From the NCBI RefSeq assembly GCF_004000215.1, contig NZ_RBVY01000004.1, forward strand, positions 62,001 to 126,000: 64,000 nucleotides of DNA, given 5' to 3'. Positions 1 through 8,151 of the stretch are shown here, one piece after another. Position 1 is the first letter of the stretch, and the number at the start of each line of letters is the position of its first letter. A program made the position numbers and the translations under genes. The stretch is from Nitratireductor alexandrii. GTDB taxonomy: Bacteria > Pseudomonadota > Alphaproteobacteria > Rhizobiales > Rhizobiaceae. The notes below the pieces were generated by a model. That model saw only the letters and a program-made list of their open reading frames with translations. It was not told the DNA's origin and made no database searches.

Positions 1-503
1 ATCGCGGCGATCTTGTCCTCGGCCGGCGACCCGTCGGCCAGCGGCGGCTTGTCGGGGCGGGCCACCCACACCCCGACCCGGTCTTCGCGGCGTTCTCCGC
101 GCACGTTGAAGCGCGTGAGCGTGCGGATGATCCAGTCCTCCAGCGCGCCGACGAACACGCGCACGTCCGGCCGCCGCCGCTTCAGGTCGAGCATCACATA
201 GGCGACCCGCTGGCCGGGGCCGTGATAGGTGTATTCGCCGCCCCGGCCGGCGTCGAAAACCGGAAACCGCCCCGGCTCGAGCAGGTCTTCGCGCCGGGCG
301 CTGGTGCCGGCGGTATAAAGGGGGGCGTGTTCGACCAGCCACACCAGCTCGCTTTCTCGGCCGTCGCGAATCGCCGCCGCGCGGTCTTCCATGAAGGCGA
401 GCGCGTCGGGATAGGAGACCGGGCCGGGCGCGATCTCCCAGGCGACCGGCCCCGCGCCGGGCAGGGCCAGAAAGGTGGTGTCGAGGCTTTGGCGTTCGGC
501 CAT
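1..503 (-). CDS. lipB: Lipoyl(octanoyl) transferase LipB, partial (C-terminus lies off the left edge)
   Basis: LipB moves octanoyl from octanoyl-ACP to the lipoyl domains of 2-oxoacid dehydrogenases in the cytoplasm, the first step of lipoate synthesis. Read on the minus strand from the ATG at 503, the frame is open to the window edge (about 167 residues). It contains the family features [14 protein letters not shown] and [11 protein letters not shown], the conserved glycine/histidine loop of the active site, followed by the region that in LipB leads to the catalytic lysine and cysteine. Those two residues would lie beyond the window, so they cannot be checked here. It diverges from the tRNA-Leu gene about 255 bases away. 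Confidence 0.9.
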   Translation of the reverse strand, partial: MAERQSLDTTFLALPGAGPVAWEIAPGPVSYPDALAFMEDRAAAIRDGRESELVWLVEHAPLYTAGTSARREDLLEPGRFPVFDAGRGGEYTYHGPGQRVAYVMLDLKRRRPDVRVFVGALEDWIIRTLTRFNVRGERREDRVGVWVARPDKPPLADGSPAEDKIAA

Positions 504-758
504 GACGGGTTCCTTGCCGCGAAAAACCATGCCCGCCGGGCGCTGCCGACCGGCTCCGGCGCAGGGGCGTTGGGAAACGACTCTAAAGCGCGCGCGGCGA
601 ATCCGAAAGATCGCCGCGCGTTTTCCCGTGCCGCACGCGGGCGCGGCGCAGCCCGCGCCCGGCCGCCGCAGCCCGCAAAATGCCGTCTCACGGCACTTGT
701 TTCCCGACAGGCGATTTGCTACACGCGCCGAGCCGGTCGAAACCGGCTTCTACCACGT

Positions 759-843
759 GCGGTCGTGGCGGAATTGGTAGACGCGCAGCGTTGAGGTCGC
801 TGTGGGGCAACCCGTGGAAGTTCGAGTCTTCTCGACCGCACCA
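759..843 (+). tRNA. tRNA-Leu (anticodon GAG)
   Basis: The acceptor stem GCGGTCG (759-765) pairs with CGACCGC (833-839), followed by an encoded ACCA. The anticodon arm CAGCG-TTGAGGT-CGCTG presents GAG, which reads CUC leucine codons. A long variable arm (TGGGGCAACCCG) follows, as expected of a class II tRNA. The T loop is GTTCGAGTC. All arms are intact. Confidence 0.97.
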
Positions 844-848
844 TCCGA

Positions 849-867
849 CCCGGGGAGTTTTCCCGGG
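849..867 (+). terminator. Hairpin just after tRNA-Leu, possible terminator
   Basis: CCCGGGG and TCCCGGG form a stem of six Watson-Crick pairs plus one G-T around a five-base loop, five bases after the tRNA CCA end. No T run follows, so it may act as a processing or transcript-end structure rather than a textbook intrinsic terminator. Confidence 0.35.
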
Positions 868-1003
868 CGACAAAGAGACTTTTCAAAAAGAGTGCAGGCG
901 TCCGGAGCGACAGGCTCTTTGCGACAGGTGTTGGATCGCGCTTGCTTTTTCAATGGCGTTCGCTTTCCATTGGCGGCGAATACCATCGGAATGGCAGCAC
1001 CAC

Positions 1004-1630
1004 ATGGCGGACGGTCTGAATCTCTGGTTGATCTTGGGGGCTGCGTTCATCGCCGTCGCCAGTCCCGGTCCAGGCACCCTGGCAATTGCCGGTGCGTCGA
1101 TGCGTGCGGGGCGGCGGAGCGGTCTGGCGCTTGCGTCGGGCATGACGACGGGCTCGTTCGTCCTGGGAACTTCAGCTGCCCTCGGACTGGGGACCCTGTT
1201 GGCAGCCAATCAGGTGTTTTTTGAGATATTCCGATACGTTGGTTCGGGCTATCTGCTCTATCTGGCCTATCGGTCCCTCAGGGCGTTCCTTTCCGCGGGA
1301 CCAAGCGAATATCGAGGCAGAACATCGACCTCCTTGCGCTCCGCTTATCTTACTGGTTTGGCGGTCCACCTCACCAATCCGAAGGCCATCCTGTTCTTCG
1401 GTGCACTTTACGCGATAGGAGTTCCGGCAGACGTCACGGCACCGGGGCTGGCGATCGTGGTCGTTGCGGTCAGCTTGCAGACCATGCTCATTCTCCACGC
1501 TTACGCGCTGTTGCTCTCCATGCCGAAGGTGATGAATACATATGTCAGAGCAAGGAGGTGGTTCGAAGGCTTGTTCGCTTTGACCTTCGGGGCCGCCGGT
1601 CTGCGGATTTTTCTTTCGAGGATGAATTAG
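1004..1630 (+). CDS. LysE/RhtB-family amino acid exporter
   Basis: A 208-residue inner membrane protein of the LysE/RhtB (homoserine/threonine/lysine efflux) family. The N-terminus has the family signature ASPGPGTLAIAGASMRAGRRSG (conserved PGP in the first helix) followed by a glycine-rich second segment. A later segment carries HLTNPKAILFFGALY, another family hallmark. About six membrane segments are expected and visible. The ATG at 1004 was chosen because the protein then begins directly with the first helix. Its G+C is visibly lower than that of the following genes, and it lies just downstream of tRNA-Leu, which suggests acquisition. The substrate cannot be told from sequence. Confidence 0.88.
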   Translation: MADGLNLWLILGAAFIAVASPGPGTLAIAGASMRAGRRSGLALASGMTTGSFVLGTSAALGLGTLLAANQVFFEIFRYVGSGYLLYLAYRSLRAFLSAGPSEYRGRTSTSLRSAYLTGLAVHLTNPKAILFFGALYAIGVPADVTAPGLAIVVVAVSLQTMLILHAYALLLSMPKVMNTYVRARRWFEGLFALTFGAAGLRIFLSRMN

Positions 1631-1990
1631 CGGCGTCCGGAAGACGATCCTAGCAGGTCGAATATGCCTACGCACCTCTGTCGGCTCTGTCCGCCCGGCA
1701 ACGGTTCCACGAAAGCCTTGGCGGCGTGTCGCGTGGGCCACGCGAGGGGGGCGGCCTATCGTGCCGGTCTCTCCCCTCAGGCGAGCACGATGCGGCACAG
1801 GGCAACATGCCCCGCGTGCCGGATTTTCCAAGGGTTTGCGAGAGAGGCGAGGGCCGGTTCCAGCTCTTGCTTGAATTTCCCTCTTGCACGGGGGCGTAAG
1901 CCTGCTTGCCAAGGTGGATTCGTGTCACGAAACACGACTTGCCTTTTGGCGTGAATGACCTTGCTCTCCGGCAGGTCTTCTTGAAGCAGC
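1631..1990. other. Intergenic stretch with no supported gene
   Basis: About 360 bases separate the LysE-type exporter from the 3' end of higA. Short open frames exist on both strands, but none has a convincing start, ribosome binding site or family resemblance. No clear terminator or repeat was seen. Confidence 0.5.
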
Positions 1991-2335
1991 CTATAGGATC
2001 GGCGCGCGATCCGCCGCACCCGGCCGGATCACGCGCGCGGCCACGGTGACGCCTTCGGCCTTCATGCAGGCCTGGATGATCTGGAACAGATTGGCGGCGG
2101 TCGGGCTTCCGCTGGGACCGAGCGTGCGCATCAGGTTCTTGTCGGCCTTGCCGGTGCGGCGGGCCAGTTCGGGAAAGCCGATGGTCGCGTTGACGTACTG
2201 GCGGAGCAAAAGCCGCCCCTCGTCCAAATCGCCCGCCAGCAAGGCGTTGATGGCATCTTCGAGCATTTCGGTTGCCATGTCGGGATTGCGTTCCACCATG
2301 GCCCTCATACTGTCTTTGTAGAGTGTTGTTGGCAT
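1991..2335 (-). CDS. higA: HigA-like antitoxin / transcriptional regulator
   Basis: A 114-residue protein encoded 13 bases downstream of the HigB-like toxin on the same strand, the usual higBA order. The C-terminal half (FPELARRTGKADKNLMRTLG, then SPTAANLFQII) looks like the helix-turn-helix of COG3636 addiction-module antidotes. The N-terminal half (SMRAMVERNPDMATEMLEDAINAL) matches the lead-in of that family. Antitoxins of this type bind and neutralise the toxin and repress their own operon. The ATG at 2335 gives the family length; an upstream in-frame start would overlap higB heavily. Specific subfamily naming is uncertain. Confidence 0.8.
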   Translation of the reverse strand: MPTTLYKDSMRAMVERNPDMATEMLEDAINALLAGDLDEGRLLLRQYVNATIGFPELARRTGKADKNLMRTLGPSGSPTAANLFQIIQACMKAEGVTVAARVIRPGAADRAPIL

Positions 2336-2348
2336 TTTCACTTTTCCT

Positions 2349-2672
2349 TCAACGGTTGCGCTCCACCTGACACATGCGCCAAAGCCGCTTGGCTTTGGCA
2401 ATGTCGTCGCTTTGGCGTTTTTTTGTGCCGCCGTGGAGCAGGATCACAAGGCGGTGGCCTTCCCGGCCGAGATAAACCCGGTATCCGGGGCCGTAAATCA
2501 GCCTGATCTCGTGAACACCTTCGCCCACGGATCTGAGGCTTCCGGTGTTGCCTTCTTCAAGGCGTGCCAGAGCGATGTTGACCCGACGCCGCGCTTCCCG
2601 ATCGATGGCCTCGAGCCATCTGATGAATGGCTGTCTTCCGTCCGGCGTCGTGTAGACTTCGATCTCGAGCAT
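2349..2672 (-). CDS. higB: HigB-like toxin (RelE/ParE superfamily, Gp49-type)
   Basis: A 107-residue RelE/ParE-fold protein of the phage-derived Gp49-like/HigB group (PF05973). Such toxins are ribosome-dependent mRNA interferases. Visible features are GRQPFIRWLEAIDREARRRV at the N-terminus, then LARLEEGNTGSLRSVGEGVHEIRLIYGPGYRVYL and HRLVILLHGGTKKRQSDDIAKAKRL, the conserved end of the family with its basic residues. Its start lies seven bases from a 24-bp palindrome that should contain the operator, and higA follows in the same transcript. Function is inferred from family and pairing. Confidence 0.88.
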   Translation of the reverse strand: MLEIEVYTTPDGRQPFIRWLEAIDREARRRVNIALARLEEGNTGSLRSVGEGVHEIRLIYGPGYRVYLGREGHRLVILLHGGTKKRQSDDIAKAKRLWRMCQVERNR

Positions 2673-2678
2673 CAGAGA

Positions 2679-2702
2679 TATGGTATCAAATTTGATACCA
2701 TA
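2679..2702. promoter_or_regulatory. 24-bp perfect palindrome upstream of higB, predicted HigA operator
   Basis: Positions 2679-2690 and 2691-2702 are perfect reverse complements; the core reads TGGTATCAAATTTGATACCA. It sits just upstream of the higB ATG (2672). A symmetric A/T-rich site at this place is what an autoregulating antitoxin dimer would bind. Confidence 0.7.
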
Positions 2703-3040
2703 CACAATAGTTTTTTTCCTTTCTCCGCTTTCTTTCGATCCGCGTTGGCGGACCTGACGCAAGAGCCGGGCCGTGTGGCAGCGTCTGGCAATGCGCGGGG
2801 CGCGCGCGCGGAGCCCGCTCTGCGAAGATGCGCTCCGCGCGTGCCGTGCTGCCGGCGAACCGGCATTGAAGACCTCTCGACGACCGCGGTCCCGTGTTGC
2901 TCCTGTCAGCTGCACCATCCGGATTTCGGCACACTCCCCAACTTTCCGGCCATCGGGCCCGCCGGCTTTGCGATTCGCCTTGCCCTTTGCCGGGCCGGCG
3001 GTCGAAAATGGATCGAGGATCAGGGGCCGGGGAGGGACGC
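2703..3040. other. Intergenic region between higBA and the lipoprotein gene
   Basis: 338 bases with no supported gene. The left edge must hold the leftward higBA promoter overlapping the palindrome, and the right part the promoter of the lipoprotein gene. No convincing -35/-10 pair could be assigned. Confidence 0.4.
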
Positions 3041-3814
3041 ATGCGGTTGGCATGGCGCGGGGGACTGCTTCACGCTGTTCTTGTTTTTGCGCTGGCGGGC
3101 TGCGCGAGCCTGCCGGACTTCGCCGACGACGACTACGTCAAGGTCGAATCGCTGTTCTACACGGTCGAGCAGGAACTGTGCGAGGCGCTGGTTCTGATCA
3201 AGGCGGAACCCCGCCTGGCCGAGCGGCTGCGCGAGGCCGGCATCACCGTCGGCCGGCAATACGCCAAGGCGACCGCCGGGTTGAAGCTGGTCAAGATCGT
3301 CGACGGCGGCGGCAACGCCAATTTCGTCATTCCCGTCACCAACGGCACCGCCGCTCTCGGCCTCGGGGCGAGCCGGCGTCACGTCAACTCCGTCGACACC
3401 ACGGTCTCGGTCTATTACCCGTTCACCGAACTGGCCTGTTCGGGCGAGATCGCCAACCCGCCCGAACGTATCGCCGGCGGGCTCGGCCTGAAGGAGTGGA
3501 TCCTGCAGACCACGGTGGCGCTGATCAATGTGCGCGAGACCCCGGCCGCCTATTCCTACGACGTCGCCTTCCAGGTCACCCAGGACGGCCGAGCGCGGCC
3601 GAGCATCGCCGTCGCCACGCCGGGCCTGAGCCTGCTCGGCGCCGATATTTCGTTCGGGGCCGCCAGGCAGGTCACCCACACGCTGAGCGTGACGATCCGC
3701 GACGTCGCGCTCGACGCGGCGGCGGGCAAGGGCGGGGCCGGCGTGCCCGACGTGGTGCGCGACGCGCTCGACCGCGAGGAGAGCCTGACCATCCTGCGGC
3801 GCATCCGCGACTGA
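3041..3814 (+). CDS. Uncharacterised lipoprotein
   Basis: A 257-residue protein starting with a lipoprotein signal peptide: charged MRLAWRGG, hydrophobic LLHAVLVFA, then the lipobox LAGC. It should be lipidated and anchored in the envelope. The mature part (VTNGTAALGLGAS, VDTTVSVYYPF, FGAARQVTHTLSVTIRDVAL) suggests a beta-rich domain with periodic polar strands, but no family was recognised. The ATG at 3041 follows GGAGGG at a good distance. It stands alone between higBA and mgtE. Confidence 0.75.
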   Translation: MRLAWRGGLLHAVLVFALAGCASLPDFADDDYVKVESLFYTVEQELCEALVLIKAEPRLAERLREAGITVGRQYAKATAGLKLVKIVDGGGNANFVIPVTNGTAALGLGASRRHVNSVDTTVSVYYPFTELACSGEIANPPERIAGGLGLKEWILQTTVALINVRETPAAYSYDVAFQVTQDGRARPSIAVATPGLSLLGADISFGAARQVTHTLSVTIRDVALDAAAGKGGAGVPDVVRDALDREESLTILRRIRD

Positions 3815-4087
3815 CCGCGCGCGCGGCGCGCCGCCCGCCTGGAGCGCCCTTTGCTCGCGCCGCCTGTCGCGCATCCGGCCGACCGCGTGGCGCGCCGAGA
3901 TTGCCGCGTCGGTGACGAAAATCCGTATGGCCCCGCTTCCATTTGGCGCGCAACGGCTCTAGGTCGGGGGCGGGGAGAACGTCGTCCGCGCGGGGGGCAC
4001 ATGTTGCTTCGTGTCGCGGCACATACGCGTCCCCGTGCGAGATCCGGATAAGGCAGACATCACGAAACACGATTGCGGAGTTGGTCG

Positions 4088-5506
4088 GTGGTCGGTCCTC
4101 AAAACGAAAGCGTCGGCGAAACCCCGCAGGAACCGGTCGAGATCGGTCTCTACAGCGATGACGGTTTCATCCGGCCCTCCTTCCTGACCCATATCGGCGC
4201 GGCGATCGCCGATCGCGACGTCCTGACGCTGAAACGGGATGTGGCGGGGCTTCACCAGTCCGAGCTCGGCGACCTGATCGAGGCGCTGTTGCCGGACCAG
4301 CGCCGGGCGCTGGTCGACCTGCTGGGCGAGGATTTCGATTTTTCCGCGCTGACGGAGGTCGACGACGCCATCCGCATGGAGATCGTCGACGACCTGCCCA
4401 ACGAGCAGATCGCCCTGGCGATGCAGGAGCTCGATTCCGACGACGCGGTCTATATTCTCGAGGATCTCGACGCGCAGGACCAGGACGAGATCCTGGCCAA
4501 GCTGCCGTTCACCGAGCGTATCCGGCTGCGCCGCTCGCTCGACTATCCCGAAGAGACCGCCGGCCGGCGCATGCAGACGGAGTTCGTCGCCGCGCCGCCG
4601 TTCTGGACCGTGGGCCAGACCATCGACTACATGCGCGACGACCAGAACCTGCCGGACGAGTTTTCGCAGATCTTCGTCGTCGATCCGACCTTCAAGCTGC
4701 TCGGCGCCGTCCATCTCGACCAGATCCTGCGCACCAAGCGCGCGGTCAAGATCGAGGACATCATGCACGAGACGCGCCACGCCATCCCGGCCACGATGGA
4801 CCAGGAAGAGGCGGCGCGCGAATTCGAGCAATACGACCTTCTCTCCGCCGCCGTCGTCGACGAGAACGAGCGCCTGGTCGGGGTTCTGACCATCGACGAT
4901 GTCGTCGACGTCATCCAGCAGGAGGCCGAGGAAGACCTGTTGCGCATGGGCGGCGTCGGCGACGAGGAACTCTCCGACACGGTGGTGGCGACCTCGCGTT
5001 CGCGCGCGCCCTGGCTGCTGGTCAATCTGGCCACCGCCATCCTGGCCTCGCTGGTGATCGGCCTGTTCGACGCCACGATCTCCGAGATGGTGGCGCTCGC
5101 CATCCTGATGCCGATCGTCGCCTCTATGGGCGGCAACGCCGCCACCCAGACGATGACGGTGACGGTGCGCGCGCTCGCCACCAAGGATCTCGATATCTAC
5201 AATGCCGCGCGCATCGTGCGCCGCGAGACCCTGGTCGGCATCATCAACGGCGCGCTGTTTGCCGTCGTCATGGGCGTGGTCGCCGCCTTGTGGTTCGGCA
5301 GCACCGGCCTCGGCGGGGTGATCGCGGTGGCGATGGTGGTCAACATGCTGGCCGCCGCCCTGGCCGGCATCCTGATCCCGTTGCTGCTCGACAAGCTCGG
5401 CGCCGACCCGGCGATCGCCTCGTCCGTCTTCGTCACCACCGTCACCGACGTCGTCGGCTTCTTCGCCTTTCTCGGCCTGGCGACGCTGTGGTTCGGCTTC
5501 GGCTAG
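4088..5506 (+). CDS. mgtE: Magnesium transporter MgtE
   Basis: A Mg2+ channel/transporter of about 472 residues in the inner membrane. Order of domains: N-terminal helical MgtE_N repeat region (LHQSELGDLIEALLPDQRRALVDLL and following), a CBS pair at roughly residues 135-255 (ILRTKRAVKIEDIM, RLVGVLTIDDVVDVIQ), and a C-terminal five-helix membrane domain with IASMGGNAATQTM-type residues characteristic of the pore. GTG at 4088 is preferred because GGAG lies seven bases upstream; TTG at 4073 is the in-frame alternative. In the family, the cytosolic N and CBS domains sense Mg2+ and gate the pore. No Mg riboswitch was seen upstream. Confidence 0.93.
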   Translation: MVGPQNESVGETPQEPVEIGLYSDDGFIRPSFLTHIGAAIADRDVLTLKRDVAGLHQSELGDLIEALLPDQRRALVDLLGEDFDFSALTEVDDAIRMEIVDDLPNEQIALAMQELDSDDAVYILEDLDAQDQDEILAKLPFTERIRLRRSLDYPEETAGRRMQTEFVAAPPFWTVGQTIDYMRDDQNLPDEFSQIFVVDPTFKLLGAVHLDQILRTKRAVKIEDIMHETRHAIPATMDQEEAAREFEQYDLLSAAVVDENERLVGVLTIDDVVDVIQQEAEEDLLRMGGVGDEELSDTVVATSRSRAPWLLVNLATAILASLVIGLFDATISEMVALAILMPIVASMGGNAATQTMTVTVRALATKDLDIYNAARIVRRETLVGIINGALFAVVMGVVAALWFGSTGLGGVIAVAMVVNMLAAALAGILIPLLLDKLGADPAIASSVFVTTVTDVVGFFAFLGLATLWFGFG

Positions 5507-5536
5507 GCCGCCCCGCTGCCGCGGCCGCGCCCGGAC

Positions 5537-5947
5537 CTAGCGCGTGTCGGCCAGGCTGAGCTCGGCGAACTGCTCGGCATTGGGGCAGAAGCCGCCGGCC
5601 TCGGCGCGTGCGGTGACCCGCTTGAGCGTGCTGGCGCAGCGCCTCTTGGCGCCGCAATTCGAACAGGCGAGCTCGATGTCGCGCATCAGCTCCGGGCTGT
5701 CATGCGCCAAAAGCTCCGGGTCGAGCCCGTAGGCCGCCATCATGCGCTGCATCAACGCGTCGGAGCCGGTACCCTTGGCCACCACCTGTTTGAGCTCGCG
5801 CGTCGACAGCCCGCATTCGCCGGCCGTGCGCGCCAGCGCCTCGGGATGGCGCGCGGCGAGGTCGCGCAGCTCCGCCATCGCCAGCCGCCTTTGACGCCAT
5901 CCGTAAAAGGCTGTCGACAGGGTTTGAAATACCGCTTGCCTGGTCAT
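5537..5947 (-). CDS. DUF6455 family protein
   Basis: 136 residues, convergent to mgtE. The C-terminal part contains CSNCGAKRRCASTLKR and FCPNAEQFAEL, a four-cysteine arrangement typical of the alphaproteobacterial DUF6455 family and suggestive of a metal or redox site. The N-terminus is helical with no signal peptide. ATG at 5947 is chosen because GGAGGA lies seven bases before it; another ATG 15 bases upstream has no such site. The function of the family is not known to me. Confidence 0.78.
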   Translation of the reverse strand: MTRQAVFQTLSTAFYGWRQRRLAMAELRDLAARHPEALARTAGECGLSTRELKQVVAKGTGSDALMQRMMAAYGLDPELLAHDSPELMRDIELACSNCGAKRRCASTLKRVTARAEAGGFCPNAEQFAELSLADTR

Positions 5948-6081
5948 CGCATCGTCCTCCATGGCCGCATGCTAGCCCGCGCGGCGGCAAGAACGTTGAT
6001 GCAGGTCAAACAAAACGCCGATCGCCGCGGCGCCGGCCTGCGCCCGCAAGCGCCTCGCCGCCCGGGCCGGAAGGGCGAATA

Positions 6082-6100
6082 ATTGACTTTTACGTAAACG
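6082..6100. promoter_or_regulatory. TTGAC-type box overlapping TTTACGTAAA palindrome, likely MerR-family operator
   Basis: TTTACGTAAA at 6089-6098 is a perfect palindrome next to TTGAC at 6083-6087, about 50 bases upstream of the MerR-family gene start. LiuR-type MerR regulators are known to bind palindromes built on TTTACG/CGTAAA, so this is probably an autoregulatory site. Confidence 0.5.
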
Positions 6101-6144
6101 CCGTGTCACATCCTGATCCAAGGAATCGACGGCGGGACCACGGG

Positions 6145-6531
6145 ATGCGCGACTATTATACGATCACGGAACTGACTCGTGAGTTCGGAATTTCGACGCG
6201 GACCTTGCGTTTCTACGAGGACGAGGGCTTGATCCACCCGCTGCGCCGCGGCCGCACCCGGCTGTTTCGTCCCTCCGACCGGGTTCTGGTGCGCCAGATC
6301 ATGCGCGGCAAGCGGCTCGGTTTCTCGATCAGCGAAATCCGACAGATCATCCAGATGTACAAGGAGCCGCCGGGCGAGGTCGGCCAGTTGAAGATGATGC
6401 TGACGCGTATCGAGGAAAAGCGCGGCGATCTGCGCCAGAAGCGCAGGGATCTGGAGGAGACGCTGGCCGAACTCGATCAGGCCGAGGAATCCTGCCTGGA
6501 ACGGCTCGCCGAGCTCGGCGTGACGACCTGA
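6145..6531 (+). CDS. MerR-family transcriptional regulator (LiuR-like)
   Basis: 128 residues. The N-terminal winged helix is clear: YYTITELTREFGISTRTLRFYEDEGLI, then RRGRTRLFRPSDRVLVRQI, and LGFSISEIRQIIQMY. The C-terminal part is a coiled coil (RIEEKRGDLRQKRRDLEETLAELD), the usual dimerisation helix, with one cysteine but no metal-binding cysteine set. This places it with the LiuR/acyl-CoA-responsive MerR proteins that control branched-chain amino acid or fatty acid breakdown, rather than with metal sensors. The ATG at 6145 begins exactly at the DNA-binding domain. No liu genes lie next to it. Confidence 0.85.
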   Translation: MRDYYTITELTREFGISTRTLRFYEDEGLIHPLRRGRTRLFRPSDRVLVRQIMRGKRLGFSISEIRQIIQMYKEPPGEVGQLKMMLTRIEEKRGDLRQKRRDLEETLAELDQAEESCLERLAELGVTT

Positions 6532-6554
6532 CGCGACCCTTTTGCGCCCGCCCG

Positions 6555-7031
6555 TCAGATCCAGCGCCGGACCTTTTTGGCGTAATCGCGATATTTCTTG
6601 CCGAAACGCGCGGTAAGGTGGCGTTCCTCGCGCTCGATCGCAAGTTTCTGCGTCGCGAAGGCGGCGACCACGGCCAGCACCAGGAACCACACGATCCCCG
6701 CCATCAGCCCGATGCCGATCATCAGCAGCGTGTTGGCGAGATAGATCGGGTTGCGCGTGAAGGCGAACGGTCCGCCGGTGACGAGATGGTCGCTGCCGCG
6801 ATGCGGCATGATCGTCGTCTTGGCCCGCGCCAGCGTGCGCATCGCCGACACGTCGATCAACACCACCCCGATCAGCGTGACCGCGCCGACGGCGAACAAT
6901 ATGTCGGACAGCGGCGGCCCGATCCACGGCAGCGGCACCAGCCAGGCCAGCACCAGGCTGGCGCCGATCGCCGCCAGATAGAGGACGGGCGGCCAGGGAA
7001 AGCGGTTCGGTCTCGTGTCCAGGTCGCTCAT
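6555..7031 (-). CDS. Isoprenylcysteine carboxyl methyltransferase-family membrane protein
   Basis: 158 residues with about four membrane segments. The C-terminal block SDHLVTGGPFAFTRNPIYLAN, a hydrophobic stretch, and EREERHLTARFGKKYRDYAKKVRRW match the ICMT/PEMT-type fold, where the RNPxY and E(E/R)xxL...YxxY motifs bind S-adenosylmethionine. The bacterial substrate is unknown; prenylated proteins are not expected. Its start overlaps the stop of the upstream DUF1624 gene by four bases, so the two are translated together. Confidence 0.82.
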   Translation of the reverse strand: MSDLDTRPNRFPWPPVLYLAAIGASLVLAWLVPLPWIGPPLSDILFAVGAVTLIGVVLIDVSAMRTLARAKTTIMPHRGSDHLVTGGPFAFTRNPIYLANTLLMIGIGLMAGIVWFLVLAVVAAFATQKLAIEREERHLTARFGKKYRDYAKKVRRWI

Positions 7032-8005
7032 CTCACATCACTCCCGCCTGAATTGGATTGCGTCTCGGCCGTACAGCTTTCCGCCATCGCCGCCATCGCC
7101 TGTTCCATGGCGGCGTCGGCCCGCCCGGCCAACAACGCGTCGAGCATCCCGTTTTCCTCGACCGCGTCCAGCATGCACAGGCAATAGGCCGTGCAAAACG
7201 CCGCGTCGCGCTCTTGCGTGCAGCGGACCTCGCAGGCTTGTTGAAACCGCATCTCGGCGGTCTGGCTCGCGGCCGGAAAGAGCTGCGAGAACAGGAACAC
7301 GCAGGCGATCAGCACCGGCTGGTGCAGCAGGTAGACGGACAGGCTGTAGCGCCCGGCAAGCGAAAGCACGCCGCTCCAGCGCGGCATCGCGATGGCGGCG
7401 AGGCCGGCCAGCGCGCCGGTTCGCAGGCCGAGCTGGGCCAGTGCCATGCCGGCCAGGCCGGCGCCGAACCAGGGAAAGACCGGCACGTAGTCGTTGGAGC
7501 GCGGCAGGGTCTCCGACAGGCCCGTCCACCACCAGGCCGGATGATCGAGCAGCGGCGTCGTGAGCACGCTCGGCGCGGCGATCACCAGCGCGGCCGCGAC
7601 CGCGGTCACGAACCATGGCACGCGCAGAAAGGCGAGGCCGAGCACGCTGGCGACGGCGATCTGATGCAGGATACCGAAAAAGATGAAGCTCTCCGGCATG
7701 GCCAGATAGGTCGCGACGCTGATCGCGGCGGCGGCGGCGCCGACCTTGGCCAGCCGGCGCGCGAAGGACGGCCAGCGGATGCCGCGGCTGTGGGCCAGAA
7801 CCAGGCTGAAGCCGGCCAGGGCCAGGAAGGACGAGGCGATCGACCGGGCAAAGAGCTTCCACCCGCCCACCGCCGTCATGCCGGGCTCGGCATAGCCGAA
7901 AAATTCCAGATCCCAGGCGAAATGATAGATCGCCATCGCCACCAGCGCCGCGCCGCGCAAAACGTCGATCAGGGCGATGCGGGCAATCGTGGGGGGCTGC
8001 GTCAT
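7028..8005 (-). CDS. DUF1624 (heparan-alpha-glucosaminide acetyltransferase-like) membrane protein with Cys-rich tail
   Basis: About 325 residues. It begins RIALIDVLRGAALVAMAIYHFAWDLEFFG, the opening typical of DUF1624 membrane proteins (acyltransferase-3/HGSNAT-like), with around eight membrane segments and the RYSLSVYLLHQPVLI ending. Members are thought to transfer acyl groups across the membrane, but this one's substrate is unknown. After the last helix it carries a soluble tail with CEVRC, eight residues, CTAYC and then LCM (about 7178-7237), a twin CX3C pattern. ATG at 8005 is used; a GTG 15 bases upstream is possible. It overlaps the following methyltransferase-like gene by four bases. 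Confidence 0.83.
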   Translation of the reverse strand: MTQPPTIARIALIDVLRGAALVAMAIYHFAWDLEFFGYAEPGMTAVGGWKLFARSIASSFLALAGFSLVLAHSRGIRWPSFARRLAKVGAAAAAISVATYLAMPESFIFFGILHQIAVASVLGLAFLRVPWFVTAVAAALVIAAPSVLTTPLLDHPAWWWTGLSETLPRSNDYVPVFPWFGAGLAGMALAQLGLRTGALAGLAAIAMPRWSGVLSLAGRYSLSVYLLHQPVLIACVFLFSQLFPAASQTAEMRFQQACEVRCTQERDAAFCTAYCLCMLDAVEENGMLDALLAGRADAAMEQAMAAMAESCTAETQSNSGGSDVR

Positions 8006-8151
8006 CGAGCGTGCTGCCACGGACAGGCGGCGGCGGCCCCGGCAAAAACCGCATGGCGGTTTTTCGGCCGGCGCCGGCGGGCTGGATTGACATCAAACGG
8101 GCTGTGCTGGACTTTGTTGCGGTGTCGCGTCGGGCAAGGGGGGCAATCGTC

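Noticed and set aside
2866-2890. Possible second copy of the tRNA-Leu 3' end (CTCTCGACGACCGCGG) as an att site
   Set aside because: The match to the tRNA end (TTCTCGACCGCACCA) is short and broken by insertions, so it does not rise above chance.
3815-4087. Magnesium riboswitch upstream of mgtE
   Set aside because: No M-box-like conserved segments could be recognised in the leader.
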